Virus record (IMG/VR): IMGVR_UViG_3300008107_007977
Span: 1 to 47,257 of that record
DNA from: a virus
Strand: one strand, 5' to 3'
DNA: 47,257 bases
The notes under the pieces were generated by a model. The model searched no databases. It was given only the letters and a program-made list of their open reading frames with translations, and was not told the origin of the DNA. Numbering within the stretch: the first letter of the stretch is position 1; every line of letters starts with the position of its first letter. Made by a program: the position numbers and the translations under genes. Shown here piece after piece: positions 40,783 to 47,257 of this stretch.

Positions 40783-41659
40783 CGAGCGTTTCGTTTCTGG
40801 CTTGCCACAAAACATTCCACTGAATACCAGTCCAACCATCTTGTTCTGCTTGCTGAATTTCTTCACTCTGACGATCAAGGTAGTAGCCAAGATACCGTCC
40901 ATGATGTTCACGAAAAATCTTCTTGAACGAACACAAACAAGTTTCCATCGTGAAGAAATCGATTTGATTACTCAGTTCAGGGAATCTAGATCTGGTTTCC
41001 TCAAGAATGTCCTTCGCTTTGCTTTCAAGGTCATTGCATTCTGATGTAGATAGTTTTCCATCGTACTTGTCATCTTCGCCGAGGGCAAGATGCAAACCAT
41101 TACGATGTGAACGAGACCCTGCATAATCGTCAAGCATGAGGCTGTCAGGTACACAGTTAATGCCAGCAGTATGAGTGAGATGCTGAAGATAAAACCAAGT
41201 GGAATAACGACCAAATTTGTGAAGAGAAGTTTTGAGATTATTCCAAAGGTTGATAAAATTTTGTTTTTCGTTGTCTCCATAATAACTCTCCAAAACTTCT
41301 CTTTGTGTGCGATTGCCAATAAACTCTTGATAAGATTCGAACATGGCTGGCAAATGACCCTTGTTCCACTTTGTATCTGTTTGGTATCTCAGTCTCTTGT
41401 AGTTGTGACTATTCCACCAGCGAATACGATCCACAGTGGCGAGTTCGTAGTCAGGAAACTCATTCTTGAGCACCCATGCAGTTGGTAGTTGATAGGTATT
41501 ACCATACAACCAACATAACCATATTTTTTCTTCGCTATTATGTTCGTATCTTTTGTTTAGATAATTTGTCATCCAAACAGCAGGATCGCAATCCCCATAC
41601 TTCATCGACCACGCATACCAGCGAATGAATTGCTCACGACGCTGATTTTGAATTGTCAT
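40715..41659 (-). CDS. Amino acid:DNA transferase-like protein
   Basis: The 314-residue protein begins MTIQNQRREQFIRWYAWSMKYGDCDPAVWMTNYL, continues EKIWLCWLYGNTYQLPTAWV, YKRLRYQTDTKWNKGHLPAMFESY, FGRYSTWFYLQHL and SLMLDDYAGSRSHRNGL. I recognise it from marine T4-like phage proteins annotated as putative amino acid:DNA transferases (ADDT-type all-alpha domain), proposed to add amino acids to hydroxymethylated or phosphorylated bases. That activity is a prediction. It overlaps the LMW phosphatase gene by 26 nt. Confidence 0.65.
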   Translation of the reverse strand: MTIQNQRREQFIRWYAWSMKYGDCDPAVWMTNYLNKRYEHNSEEKIWLCWLYGNTYQLPTAWVLKNEFPDYELATVDRIRWWNSHNYKRLRYQTDTKWNKGHLPAMFESYQEFIGNRTQREVLESYYGDNEKQNFINLWNNLKTSLHKFGRYSTWFYLQHLTHTAGINCVPDSLMLDDYAGSRSHRNGLHLALGEDDKYDGKLSTSECNDLESKAKDILEETRSRFPELSNQIDFFTMETCLCSFKKIFREHHGRYLGYYLDRQSEEIQQAEQDGWTGIQWNVLWQARNETLDERLAARNKINKEKFTIDFTRR

Positions 41660-42080
41660 TTATATAAACTTTTAATGCTTCTTCCAACATACGAATTACT
41701 TGTTTATGTAATTCGTTTCCTTGAGCAAAATTAGGATCAGGAATTTTTGGAACACTAATTAACTTACTAATTCGAATGGCTTTATTAAATACATCTTCAC
41801 CGAACTTCTCTCGCAACTTTTCTTCGTTACTGTTGTCCATGTAAAAGATAACGTCAGCCCAATCAACATGATCTTGAGAAATCGGTGTTGAGCGAATCCC
41901 TTTACCATCATAACCAAGTTCTTCTAATGCTGTGCGCATTTTCTTGGCTGTGATCTCATTACCTTTTGTATTCTTAAGAGCAGCGGAACGAACGTTCCAG
42001 TCAGGCTTTATCTTCTTTAAGATAATCTCACCCGCTGCTGAACGGTTAATGTTGCCATGACAAACAAACAGTACATTCAT
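41634..42080 (-). CDS. Low-molecular-weight protein tyrosine phosphatase-like protein
   Basis: The 148-residue protein begins MNVLFVCHGNINRSAAGEIIL; Cys7-(x5)-Arg13 is the phosphatase P-loop of the LMW-PTP family, and IPDPNF supplies the general acid Asp115. The length matches the family (about 150). LMW-PTPs dephosphorylate tyrosine in exopolysaccharide regulation or arsenate-type substrates. Within this island it may dephosphorylate an intermediate of a base or sugar modification. It overlaps the amidoligase by 4 nt. Confidence 0.8.
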   Translation of the reverse strand: MNVLFVCHGNINRSAAGEIILKKIKPDWNVRSAALKNTKGNEITAKKMRTALEELGYDGKGIRSTPISQDHVDWADVIFYMDNSNEEKLREKFGEDVFNKAIRISKLISVPKIPDPNFAQGNELHKQVIRMLEEALKVYINDNSKSAS

Positions 42081-43042
42081 AGACCAGACTCTCTCAGTTC
42101 AACCATATAAGGGTATATATCAGTAGATTTAATCTCACCGATAGCGTCAATGTTAACCTTTTTACGCAACTCTGTCAAACGTTTTTCAACTGTTTTGCGA
42201 CTGTGTGCGTCAAAGTTAGTCCACTGATATATCTGTTCAGTTTCATATTCATATGGTTGAAACTTTGGAAATTTGAAAGACGTTTCCCAGAAAATTTCTG
42301 TGGGCGTCTTTTCTGTGTTGAGTGCCGCATCTATAAAATCTCTACACCAACGAATACAAGATTCCATCTCAACCATATCAAGAGTGCCTGGGAAATGGCG
42401 GAACTCAATTGTGTTTGTTTCTTCCCACATCTGACGCAGATTGATACCTGCACGCGGAGAGAAATACCACATGCGTCCTTTATCAGTCAACGGAGCATGC
42501 TCTTCATAAAACTCTTGAGTTGTCGTTGTGTTCAACATTGCAGCAACTCTTGATTCAGGAAGTTTGTATTGATGAGATTTTTTACGGCGCTTCATTCGCT
42601 TCAATTCCCATTCATATACTTCTGGAGCAAGCATACTTTTGTTTGGAACGGGAATAGTTTCTACAATATCAAAAGCGAGTTGTTGAAATTCAGTAATATA
42701 TCTTAAGAGTTTCTTACAATTTTCCAAATCATCTTTCAATCCTGGAACACGAACATGAATATGCAGATTGCTTCTGTAATTAACTACAGGCGCAGGATTC
42801 AATGCCGCATTAATCTCTTTGATGTGTTCAATTTGTTCAGCAATTGTGTTTGTCGGCTTGGTATTAATTTCGCCGCCATACTGATACAATAGACCCAAAG
42901 GATCGTTAGCAATACCTGTGGTGCTTACGCAGGTGTTATCTTTATCGTTCCACTGTGCCCCTTCTGGGAGTTTGCCGAAACGATATGAGTCACCGTATTC
43001 TAATTCAACACCATAGGTAAAATCTTTTGGATTATAAAGCAT
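42077..43042 (-). CDS. Amidoligase (COOH-NH2 ligase family)
   Basis: The 321-residue protein carries the amidoligase fold motifs: YGVELEYG (about 10-17), GGEINTKPT (56-64), NLHIHVRVPG (92-101) and NTIEFRHFPGT (210-220, Glu213, Arg215). This family uses ATP to join carboxylate and amine groups. Its pairing with a class II glutamine amidotransferase is a known theme, with the amidotransferase supplying ammonia. The substrate here is not known: a modified base, peptide or cell-wall piece are all possible. Overlaps of 4 and 11 nt tie it to both neighbours. Confidence 0.78.
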   Translation of the reverse strand: MLYNPKDFTYGVELEYGDSYRFGKLPEGAQWNDKDNTCVSTTGIANDPLGLLYQYGGEINTKPTNTIAEQIEHIKEINAALNPAPVVNYRSNLHIHVRVPGLKDDLENCKKLLRYITEFQQLAFDIVETIPVPNKSMLAPEVYEWELKRMKRRKKSHQYKLPESRVAAMLNTTTTQEFYEEHAPLTDKGRMWYFSPRAGINLRQMWEETNTIEFRHFPGTLDMVEMESCIRWCRDFIDAALNTEKTPTEIFWETSFKFPKFQPYEYETEQIYQWTNFDAHSRKTVEKRLTELRKKVNIDAIGEIKSTDIYPYMVELRESGL

Positions 43043-44114
43043 ATTTTGCCTTCACGTCATTTATTAGACGAAGTTGTTTAACGAGAAATTGAGTTCTATT
43101 ATACTTGATAAATGCGTATTTCGCTATTCTTTTTCGATCTTCTATGGTGTATTTCTTAAAGCGATCTACAGCCGCAATGAACTGCTCTTTAACAGGAACA
43201 TCTAGATTACGGTCTAGTAGAGCCATTGAAAAAGGGTGCATATGTTCTTGCTCGGCTACAAAGTCGCTACCCAGAACAACATAAGGTATGCCGAACGTAG
43301 CACCTTCCATTGAAACGATACCTGTAGATTCATTACCACTACCCAAAATGTAAGTAGCCTCTCGCATATACTTCAAGATAGTTTCGCGCGGAGCATCAAA
43401 ATGAAACTTAATGTTTTTGAACTTTTTAAGATTGTCGATTATCTTTTGATCTTCATCTTCAATCAAACAATGTTTCAGTGTAGTGAAAACATGTAGTGTA
43501 ATATCAGGAGCATTGCGACCATGCATGCGCATCATGACTTGTGGTTTCTTTCCACTATCCCAACGTCCAACGAATACTGCATATGGCTTTGCTTCAGCAA
43601 CTTCTTCTTCTTTTTCAACTAGGTGAACCGAAGTTGTGCCGTCAAAGAAGCGATTAAATCTTTCGTGTTGCCATTTAGACACACCGCACCAATAGACTTT
43701 ATGTCTATCAAACCGTGATTTAATTTCAGAAGTCAATGGCATTGATGGGCGATGGTAGTGATCGAATACAACAGCATTTTTATAATGCTTATAGATTCCA
43801 GTAAGATGTTTACAGGAATTATCTAGTATGATATCAGGATTAATTTTCTGAATTAACTTTACGATTTCGTTTGAAATCTTTTTTGTAAGAATTCTTTTTT
43901 CTTTCACAGGAAGGTTGACGTCATGAATCAAATCTAAGATGATCTGATTGGGAAATTGAAGATCGGATCCTTTCATCGTAACGTAATAAACATCATAATA
44001 CTCTGACAAGACTTCGCGTTGAGCCTTGCCGAATTTCTGCACCCCATTTAAAATCTTATCTTTTTTAGATGGAGCAAAGACGTTATCAATAAGAAGGATT
44101 TTTTCTTTACGCAT
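43032..44114 (-). CDS. Family 4 glycosyltransferase (GT-B)
   Basis: The 360-residue protein reads AVFVGRWDSGKKPQVMMRMH, a GT4-type C-terminal donor site, and NESTGIVSMEGATFGIPYVVLGS, containing the E-x7-E pair (ESTGIVSME). Near residue 135 FDHYHRPSMPLTSEI and WCGVSKWQHERFN define the N-terminal domain. It is a retaining glycosyltransferase. Lying between the glutamine amidotransferase and the amidoligase (overlaps of 8 and 11 nt), it is probably part of the same pathway. Confidence 0.8.
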   Translation of the reverse strand: MRKEKILLIDNVFAPSKKDKILNGVQKFGKAQREVLSEYYDVYYVTMKGSDLQFPNQIILDLIHDVNLPVKEKRILTKKISNEIVKLIQKINPDIILDNSCKHLTGIYKHYKNAVVFDHYHRPSMPLTSEIKSRFDRHKVYWCGVSKWQHERFNRFFDGTTSVHLVEKEEEVAEAKPYAVFVGRWDSGKKPQVMMRMHGRNAPDITLHVFTTLKHCLIEDEDQKIIDNLKKFKNIKFHFDAPRETILKYMREATYILGSGNESTGIVSMEGATFGIPYVVLGSDFVAEQEHMHPFSMALLDRNLDVPVKEQFIAAVDRFKKYTIEDRKRIAKYAFIKYNRTQFLVKQLRLINDVKAKYAL

Positions 44115-44805
44115 TCTGTAAGTCAGGATTTTTTGAACGCACTCTTTTCATGTTAACTGTAAGATCACTGCTCACGGTCATATATGTGCTCATAGGCATT
44201 GGAGTGGGTTTCAGTTTTGAACGAAAACCAATATCTTCCGTCGAGGTGATTATATACCCATTCGGCATATGAGTAAAGTAAATTGGTCGCTTTCCGTTAC
44301 GATAAAATCTTAACGTTTTTGTATAGTGTAATTCTGCAACAGCCATTGAAGAATCTGGAAACTCCTCAAGAGGGGATTTATTTGCAGTAATACATTGCAA
44401 AACCAATTCACTATCATTCTTCGTTTTAGTTTCGTAACCATACAAATCATTCCAACGTTCTGGCATCTCTTGAGTCAAAACGCCATTATGAGCGATTGAA
44501 TACTGATCGTTAAATATTGGTTGATTGTATTCAAGATCAGAAGTTGAATAACGACAATGACCAATCATATAAAGGTTGCCGTCTTCATTGACGAACTCTT
44601 TAACTGACTTTTCCAAATGAATTTTTATAAATTTTTCGGCAGGAACAGGCTCAATGAATGTCGTTATTCCTTTGTTCCAATGAAGAAGGAACGATGCACC
44701 TGTTGCGTGTAGTCCTCGAATACTGGATTCGAGAAAAACCTTTTTTACATTTTCCCAATCTGCTTCAGTTGGTTGTTTTAATATTGCACCAATGATTGCA
44801 CACAT
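44107..44805 (-). CDS. Class II glutamine amidotransferase (Ntn-hydrolase)
   Basis: The 232-residue protein begins MCAIIGAIL, so removal of Met exposes Cys2, the nucleophile of class II glutamine amidotransferases. RGLHATGASFLL, GHCRYSTSDLEYNQPI and YSIAHNGVLT are the typical glutamine-site segments. There is no synthetase domain, so ammonia or an amide must pass to another enzyme, most simply the amidoligase two genes downstream. The ATG shares one base with the dioxygenase stop, so translation is coupled. Confidence 0.87.
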   Translation of the reverse strand: MCAIIGAILKQPTEADWENVKKVFLESSIRGLHATGASFLLHWNKGITTFIEPVPAEKFIKIHLEKSVKEFVNEDGNLYMIGHCRYSTSDLEYNQPIFNDQYSIAHNGVLTQEMPERWNDLYGYETKTKNDSELVLQCITANKSPLEEFPDSSMAVAELHYTKTLRFYRNGKRPIYFTHMPNGYIITSTEDIGFRSKLKPTPMPMSTYMTVSSDLTVNMKRVRSKNPDLQNA

Positions 44806-46133
44806 TATGCGAATAATCCTTCAAGATTTGAGATTTCTTCTTTCGGGTGGTATTTATCACGCATCTCTTTACCGCCGTTCGCTTCAAGGTAGTCATACCA
44901 TTCTTGCTCTGTCCACATACCCTCAGAAATTCCATTCCACAATGGTTTCCAAAGTTTATGTTCACGACTCGTGCGCCGCGATTCAACATACTTAAAGCGG
45001 AGATTCTCATATTCATATGAGCCAAGTTCAAGCATCTTTTCGCGGAAATAACAAACAAGACTAATACGCTCGGCATCTTCATCTTCCAATTCAATCGGAG
45101 TATTGCCATGCATACAGTCATGATTGTTAATCAGCAGTAAGTCGCCTGGACGAACATCAATGGCAACTCGATATTCTGGAAGAATAAGATAGCCGCCTTT
45201 GTAGCGACCACCGTTTGAAACAACAAGAAGATTACTCAAACCAGTATTCAAATCGCCAGCATCATAATGTGCTGCTGTTCTAAAGTTACTATTCACAGTG
45301 ACCGTAGTGAATACTGTTCCTGGAACCAAGAATCGTGAATCAATTTTATCGGCTGCTGCTTTCTGATTACTCCAACGCCATGGAAGAAGTTCGCGGAAGC
45401 CACGATCAAGTGATTGAAGGAACGGGAACGCAAGTTGAAACTTATCATAATGATCGCGAGTGAAAGAAGTGGCGCGACCATATGGAATACGAGGATAACG
45501 ATCAAACCAACCTGCTACGCCAGATAGAACTGCATTCGCATAGGTTGTATCAGAAATAAAAGTTTCAAGAACCCACTTTGCTTCTTTACGAATTTCAGTG
45601 TTGTTCTTTTTCAAAACTGCTTCAAGCCAATTAACATAGTTGAACTTGTGGTTTTCAACTTCAGAAGAAAGCCACACAAGACCACGTGTATCTTCTTTGG
45701 CTTCAGCAAGATTACGAATTACATTAAGAGAAGATTCATGATCATCCATCATGTTTGTGTCAGATAAATTACACAAGTATGAGAGAATGTCTAGTTGTTC
45801 AACTGTAACCCAGTCGCGACCACCAAGTTTGGCGCCCTTTGGTCCTGCTGCCATACCACGATTTTGCGTGGCTGTTGCAGCACCACGCAATCCAATATAG
45901 GCTTGTTCTTGTTCTTCTTTTGTAAACCAATTCTTGCGGAAGATGAAACCGATTCTCTTTTCATCTTTTGTTACATCTTCTTCTTGATTTGAACGCGTCA
46001 GTACATCAAACTCTGCTGGAAGATAACAATCAGTGTCCTCTTGAACGAGGGTATCATAATGGGACTCATCCAAAAATTTACCCATTAAGTCTGTGCAATC
46101 AACTTTTTCTTTTGCAACAATTACTTTAGCCAT
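44805..46133 (-). CDS. TET/JBP-type 2OG-Fe(II) dioxygenase (predicted thymine or 5-methylcytosine oxygenase)
   Basis: The 442-residue protein contains the Fe(II) and 2OG site of the TET/JBP superfamily: FTTVTVNSNFRTAAHYDAGD (His289-x-Asp291), GGYLILPEYRVAIDVRPGDLLL, CMHGNTPI (His342) and AERISLVCYFRE (Arg356). The preceding ATSFTRDHYDKFQLAFPFLQ is typical of the phage branch of this family. Members hydroxylate thymine (JBP) or 5-methylcytosine (TET) in DNA. It is first in its operon behind a good promoter and a strong SD region, consistent with supplying the hydroxylated base to later enzymes. Confidence 0.82.
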   Translation of the reverse strand: MAKVIVAKEKVDCTDLMGKFLDESHYDTLVQEDTDCYLPAEFDVLTRSNQEEDVTKDEKRIGFIFRKNWFTKEEQEQAYIGLRGAATATQNRGMAAGPKGAKLGGRDWVTVEQLDILSYLCNLSDTNMMDDHESSLNVIRNLAEAKEDTRGLVWLSSEVENHKFNYVNWLEAVLKKNNTEIRKEAKWVLETFISDTTYANAVLSGVAGWFDRYPRIPYGRATSFTRDHYDKFQLAFPFLQSLDRGFRELLPWRWSNQKAAADKIDSRFLVPGTVFTTVTVNSNFRTAAHYDAGDLNTGLSNLLVVSNGGRYKGGYLILPEYRVAIDVRPGDLLLINNHDCMHGNTPIELEDEDAERISLVCYFREKMLELGSYEYENLRFKYVESRRTSREHKLWKPLWNGISEGMWTEQEWYDYLEANGGKEMRDKYHPKEEISNLEGLFA

Positions 46134-46166
46134 ATGAATCTCTCTTTATGTTTACAGAGTACCGAT

Positions 46167-46195
46167 ATTGTACCCCATTACTTATGCAAAAGCAA
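46167..46195 (-). promoter_or_regulatory. Sigma-70-like promoter of the dioxygenase operon
   Basis: The minus strand reads TTGCTT (46190-46195), a 17-bp spacer and TACAAT (46167-46172). A leader of about 28 nt with AGAGAGA precedes the ATG at 46133. The promoter directly follows the intrinsic terminator, so the island forms its own transcription unit. Confidence 0.7.
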
Positions 46196-46202
46196 ATAAA
46201 AG

Positions 46203-46242
46203 AGTTATAAAAACTGATGGGGGACTGAACGCCCCCCATCAG
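46203..46242 (-). terminator. Intrinsic terminator downstream of the HTH gene
   Basis: The minus strand has a perfect 10-bp stem (CTGATGGGGG and CCCCCATCAG, 46214-46223 and 46233-46242) with a 9-nt loop, followed by TTTTTATAA. This is a classical rho-independent terminator between the upstream HTH gene and the promoter of the dioxygenase operon. Confidence 0.9.
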
Positions 46243-46272
46243 AACCAGAACGGTTTTCTTACTGCTTAAGAA

Positions 46273-46566
46273 TTAAGCAGCCATCGAAACGCCGATAGCG
46301 TTGCGATAAAGCGTCTTGCGAGCGCGACCGACTTGACCGCGATCAAAATACTTCTCGAACTGCTCGCTCGGAGTACCAAGACGATAGACGATGGTCGACT
46401 CGCCACGGCTGTTCGTTACACGATTCGTGTAGACAGCAACGCCGTTGTTGCGGAGACGATACACGAGATCCGACACGTTCTCGACCTTGAACAAGGTACG
46501 AGCCTGGCGCGTGGTTACAGTGTTACCATCAGCAAGGTAGTTGTACATAGAATAGATAGCAGACAT
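46273..46566 (-). CDS. Small winged-helix or HTH protein
   Basis: The 97-residue protein starts MSAIYSMYNYLADGNTVTTRQARTLFKVENVSDLVYRLRNNGVAVYTNRV. The VTTRQARTLF plus VYRLRNNG pattern reads like a winged helix-turn-helix, and similar small proteins occur in marine T4-like phages. The codons are richer in G/C than those of neighbours, which with the strong SD (AAGGTG) and downstream terminator suggests high expression. Function unknown. Confidence 0.65.
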   Translation of the reverse strand: MSAIYSMYNYLADGNTVTTRQARTLFKVENVSDLVYRLRNNGVAVYTNRVTNSRGESTIVYRLGTPSEQFEKYFDRGQVGRARKTLYRNAIGVSMAA

Positions 46567-46585
46567 ATTATCACCTTGTAAAATA

Positions 46586-46780
46586 TTATTTCTCAGTTGT
46601 ATTAGTTTCAGAGAAAGAATTCATCCAGTTCATTAGATACTGTCTGGCTTCTTGTTTATTTACACCAAACGTTTCGGAGATGTACGGAGCAGCACCAAAC
46701 ATATTGATTGCACCAGACTTTCGAAGAGCATTCAAATACACGTTGACCTTTTCTTGCATTTCCATTCGAAACTTATCCAT
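46586..46780 (-). CDS. Small conserved phage protein
   Basis: ATG at 46780 is chosen because GGAG lies 7 nt upstream; an ATG 12 nt earlier has no site. The 64-residue protein starts MDKFRMEMQEKVNVYLNALRKSG, is helical and contains FGVNKQEARQYLMNWMNSF, possibly an HTH-like turn. It follows the CobS-like ATPase gene. No family is certain. Confidence 0.6.
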   Translation of the reverse strand: MDKFRMEMQEKVNVYLNALRKSGAINMFGAAPYISETFGVNKQEARQYLMNWMNSFSETNTTEK

Positions 46781-46791
46781 ACAAGGCTCCA

Positions 46792-47257
46792 TTAAAACGG
46801 CATTTCATTGGCTTCACGATCAAGATCAGCAATCAAAGTCTTGGCGACACGATCAATAACCTGCTGCTCAGTCAATCCTGAACCCTGATGCTCTACCATG
46901 TCCATGGCAGTCAGCAATACTGCTTTCGTTTCACCATTCTTGGTTACACGAACCATAAGATCGCCAGAGTTCGCATCATTTATGGTTTCAATCTTGGCAT
47001 CATCAGGTGAATAACTAGTGCTGGTCGCATGAACAGCAGGAGCAGTCGCATCCGCATCAACCTTCGTGTACAGATCCAAGAACGCAGTCTTGGTGTCAGT
47101 ATCGAATCGGTTCAAGCACATTTCAATTGCCTTCAGACGATTGCCGAAGATTGAATATGCTTTCGTGATATGCACGAGACGACGAGTCGAGATAACTTCA
47201 TCAACCGCACCGTCAGCAAAAGACTTGCGGATGACTTCAGCCCACGTGATCAAACGA
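46792..47257 (-). CDS. CobS-like AAA+ ATPase, C-terminal part (cut by window edge)
   Basis: The frame is open to the right edge, so only the C-terminal part (about 154 residues) is present. It contains ADGAVDEVISTRRLVHITKAYSIFGNRLKAIEMCLNRFD and KTAFLDLYTKVD, a helical C-terminal region I recognise from the CobS/MoxR-like AAA+ ATPases of marine T4-like phages. The Walker motifs would lie outside the window. Its stop overlaps the start of the next small gene. The cellular role of these phage ATPases is not established. Confidence 0.75.
   Translation of the reverse strand, partial: RLITWAEVIRKSFADGAVDEVISTRRLVHITKAYSIFGNRLKAIEMCLNRFDTDTKTAFLDLYTKVDADATAPAVHATSTSYSPDDAKIETINDANSGDLMVRVTKNGETKAVLLTAMDMVEHQGSGLTEQQVIDRVAKTLIADLDREANEMPF

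Noticed and set aside
40783-40911. N-terminal extension of the kinase-like gene to about 40911
   Set aside because: The extension lies within the ADDT-like coding region, shows that gene's codon phase and adds no recognisable domain.

Overview
The window is a contiguous piece of a tailed-phage genome of the marine T4-like myovirus type. Every gene I can support lies on the minus strand, packed with 1-30 nt gaps or short overlaps. The T4 replication core is intact and in canonical transcription order (right to left): sliding clamp 45, clamp loader 44 and 62, RegA, then DNA polymerase 43, UvsX and helicase 41. The accessory genes are typical of oceanic T4-like phages (cyanophage, pelagiphage or vibriophage relatives): Hsp20, several 2OG-Fe(II) oxygenases, a CobS-like ATPase fragment, an Sm-like protein, small RGSADSYY and DUF1289 proteins. 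There are no photosynthesis genes, and I cannot name the host. GC content looks to be about 40 percent.

Layout from left to right, which is against transcription. 1-4.2 kb: tail-fibre or virion-surface proteins (one cut by the edge, one collagen-like, one glycine-rich) and a two-domain endolysin. 4.2-5.8 kb: a holin candidate, a small lipoprotein and small conserved genes. 5.8-13.4 kb: probable virion-internal or assembly proteins, including an 809-residue mosaic protein punctuated by acidic EEVEQVDE-type linkers, a Dps-like ferritin, a NadR-like nucleotidyltransferase-kinase fusion and a ligase-fold protein. 13.5-16.1 kb: dTDP-sugar genes (RmlA, RmlB and an RmlD-like reductase, with no RmlC). 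16.1-18.4 kb: a possible nuclease and two HExxH metalloprotease-like proteins. 18.4-24.5 kb: helicase, UvsX, polymerase and small genes. 24.5-28.8 kb: a methyltransferase, four glycosyltransferase-like genes and an oxygenase. 28.8-31.8 kb: a field of very small genes, including two driven by duplicated promoters that seem to produce leaderless mRNAs. 31.8-35.9 kb: two PKHD-type hydroxylases, dCMP deaminase, Hsp20, dUTPase, cupin and RegA. 35.9-39.4 kb: clamp loader, a Tat-signal protein, a structured non-coding element, a DsbA-like protein, clamp and a dNMP kinase.

39.4-46.1 kb is the most striking segment. Eight close-set or overlapping genes behind one sigma-70-like promoter encode a TET/JBP-type dioxygenase, a class II glutamine amidotransferase, a GT4 glycosyltransferase, an amidoligase, a low-molecular-weight phosphotyrosine phosphatase, an amino acid:DNA transferase-like protein, a kinase-like protein and a GT-A glycosyltransferase. 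I read this as a predicted DNA-base hypermodification pathway: thymine (or 5-methylcytosine) would be oxidised, then activated, then decorated with amino acid or amide and sugar groups. This is inference from family membership and operon structure. A strong intrinsic terminator separates the island from the HTH gene and CobS-like ATPase to its right.

Regulation visible in the sequence comprises four sigma-70-like promoters with 17-bp spacers, six (A/C)TAAATA motifs resembling T4-type late promoters at gene junctions, one intrinsic terminator and many Shine-Dalgarno-coupled overlapping starts.
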